Of a DNA stretch of 64,000 nt, positions 62,314-64,000 are shown one piece after another (the first letter of the stretch is position 1; each line of letters opens with the position of its first letter). A program made the translations under genes and the position numbers. The DNA is from Ascidia mentula. Taxonomy: Eukaryota; Chordata; Ascidiacea; Phlebobranchia; Ascidiidae. The notes beneath the pieces are model-generated. The model was not told the origin of the DNA. It saw only the letters and a list, made by a program, of their open reading frames with translations, and made no database searches. The stretch is taken from the NCBI GenBank assembly GCA_947561715.1, contig OX387202.1, forward strand, positions 18,427,001 through 18,491,000, read 5' to 3'.

Positions 62314-64000
62314 ATGTACTGCACAAATTGTGGAAGGCTACTTTTTCAAGAACACTTGTATTGCGCACATTGCGGACGCGGTAAGTGGTTTATTCTTTAA
62401 TTGTCGTTTATCAGCCTTGTCAATCTGTTGTTTTGAGGTAACATTCTTGTAAATGTTAATATATCAGACAGACATATATGCCAGTAAAATAATATTGTGC
62501 AAGTATAATTAGATTGATTCTGTGTTGCAGAGAAAGCCCATGGCAGCAATCATCCTACTTTGTCTAAATCTGAAAATGAGGGTTCTGTGATTGAAAATGT
62601 TAATTCCAGTATAAATGGTTAGTATGCCAAACAACCTGTAGCTGAACAACTTTGGTTAACTTTGCAAAACAAAAGTTTAATAATACATGTAAAATCTACA
62701 GGTACATCATCCATGAAACGCAAAAGTGCAACAGAAATTTTGCCATTTAGTGAATTTAAAGCAATGAAAGGCTCACAATGGAAGCAAAGAGTGTCGAAAA
62801 AGGATGAAAATGAGGAAGTGTGTGTTAACATAGGCATGCTTGAATATGGAGGGAAAGATTTTAAGTTGAAGCCAGTTCGGGGTCAATCCATTATAATTAA
62901 TGTTGGAAGAAAAGAGTGTGTTCAATCCATACTGAATAAAGCCAAAGAACGGTACTTTCAATTTTATCCAAAGAGTCAAAGACATGGTGCAGTATACCAC
63001 CTTGCTTTTAAAGATGGACGAATTGTTGAAGTATTGCCTGGAACAAATGAGCCATTCACTCTAGTCAAATACAAGGAGAGCATTGGTAAAGATTACAAGA
63101 AGATCATGTTATATCTACTTGAATGTGACAGTGAAGATGATGAAACAAATGATGCAAGTAACATTGAATGCTCTGGTAATGGAAAACAATCTCCCTCTAT
63201 TCTACAAAGTTCATTGCCTGATTTTACTGATTACTTTGATTCTAGTGAACTGGACAATATTATTGGCAATCAATGTGATTTGTTAGCCCCAAAACTCGAA
63301 AGGTATGATGGCAAAAAATTCAATGATTTGAATGCTGCACTAGAGTCATTGCATAAAAAAGTTGATGATTTAGACCAGTTGTTTATTTGTGTGCGCCGTG
63401 GGGCTCATATTCAACGTCAACTTAACTTGTGGAAAAGAGAAACCAAAAAGAAATCAGCAGAAAAGAAATTGGTTGTCCAATTTCAAGGTGAGACAGGGAT
63501 TGATTCTGGTGCAATGGCTAAGGAGTTCTTTAGTCTTGTTTTGCAAAGTATTTGTGAACAATTCTTTCCTGATGGTGCCCCAGTTGACTCAATGCTTCAT
63601 GTCCAAAATGGACATTTCAAAGCATGTGGTGAAATAATAGCTGCAAGTTTGGTGCAAGGTGGGCCAGCTCCACATTGCTTACACCCAAATGTGTTCACAA
63701 TTCTTGCTAACATGGATTCAGTTGATATAACCAAACTAAATCTTGACCAACACTTTACTGAGAATGAAGGTCAACTGATACAGAGAGTTTGTGCTGACCC
63801 ACTTGTTCATACTGACATAATAACAGAAAATGGATACACAGGCAAAATCAATATTGATAGCGCCAGTGAAATTAGTCGCACAATCATGGTGAGCATCACT
63901 AATAAGCGGCTTTGCTACCTCAAAGAGTTTGCTTCAGGGCTGAGTCTGTTTGGTTTGTTAAATGTTGTCAAAAATAATGCCTTACTTTTTGCACCTTTAT
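62314..64000 (+). CDS. HECT-domain E3 ubiquitin ligase-like gene, 5' exons, 3' end beyond window
   Basis: I read three exons: 62314-62380, 62531-62617 and 62702-64000, with introns gtaagt..gttgcag and gttagt..ctacag, both phase 1. Exon 1 encodes a zinc ribbon (C3, C6, C17, C20: CTNC, then CAHC). Exon 2 is a short polar linker. Exon 3 stays open for 1.3 kb to the window edge: an N-terminal domain starting KRKSATEILPFSEFKAMKG, an acidic linker (CDSEDDETNDAS), then from about residue 308 the start of a HECT-like domain (VVQFQGETGIDSGAMAKEFF, GHFKACGEIIAASLVQGGPA). The catalytic cysteine lobe is not in the window. Similar zinc-ribbon/HECT (G2E3-like) proteins are multicopy in many aquatic animals. 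Unrelated to the methyltransferases. Confidence 0.8.

Overview
The window is animal nuclear DNA. It is AT-rich and has metazoan-style AATAAA/ATTAAA poly(A) signals, GT..AG introns in the gene at the right edge, a decayed Ty1/copia retrotransposon, foldback elements and short tandem repeats. The copia pieces resemble the marine-invertebrate/fish GalEa-type clade, and several methyltransferase genes carry a pyrimidine-rich AG splice acceptor just before the ATG, as in animals with spliced-leader trans-splicing. A tunicate would fit, but a cnidarian or another invertebrate cannot be excluded from sequence alone.

Positions 1-61334 hold one tandem array. It has 27 copies (called MT01-MT27 here) of a single intronless class I SAM-dependent methyltransferase gene, all on the + strand. 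21 are complete and intact (295-297 aa), five carry a frameshift (MT16, MT17, MT20, MT22, MT25), and one is cut by the left edge (MT01). The family looks like the Methyltransf_11 group related to yeast Crg1/Tmt1 small-molecule O-methyltransferases; the substrate is unknown. In every copy codons ~24-91 (SAM-binding core, motif VEVGCGGG) are almost identical down to synonymous sites, while the C-terminal two thirds fall into discrete types: A (ends NNLQV), B (NNLQS), C (TATGLKA), D1, D2 and D3. Upstream regions fall into separate types: P1 (acceptor taacag, then gattttg), P2 (ends ttaaaacaaaATG), P3 (contains a 7-bp GTGCATC repeat), P4 (ctcgaagcaaaATG) and P5 (tttgtagcaaaATG). Promoter, body and tail types are reshuffled between copies.

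Layout: 1-14 kb mixes A, B and C genes with 94-bp dead minigenes and a copia insertion (5.15-8.13 kb) just upstream of MT04. 13.4-20 kb is a tight ~1.89-kb tandem of A genes. 21-32 kb alternates P2-driven A, B and D1 genes, two of them preceded by foldback elements. 34-61 kb holds C and D genes and a block at 37.5-43.5 kb repeated almost perfectly at 55.1-61.1 kb, 17.5 kb away, including the same frameshift.

The array homology stops at about 61866. It is followed by a 20-bp tandem repeat (61911-62180) and the first three exons of an unrelated gene (62314 to the window end): a zinc-ribbon plus HECT-type E3 ubiquitin ligase-like protein whose catalytic end lies outside the window. That reading frame is open for the last 1.3 kb.

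The genes probably act as parallel variants of one enzyme, with a fixed cofactor-binding half and a diversified substrate-facing half, rather than as successive steps of a pathway.
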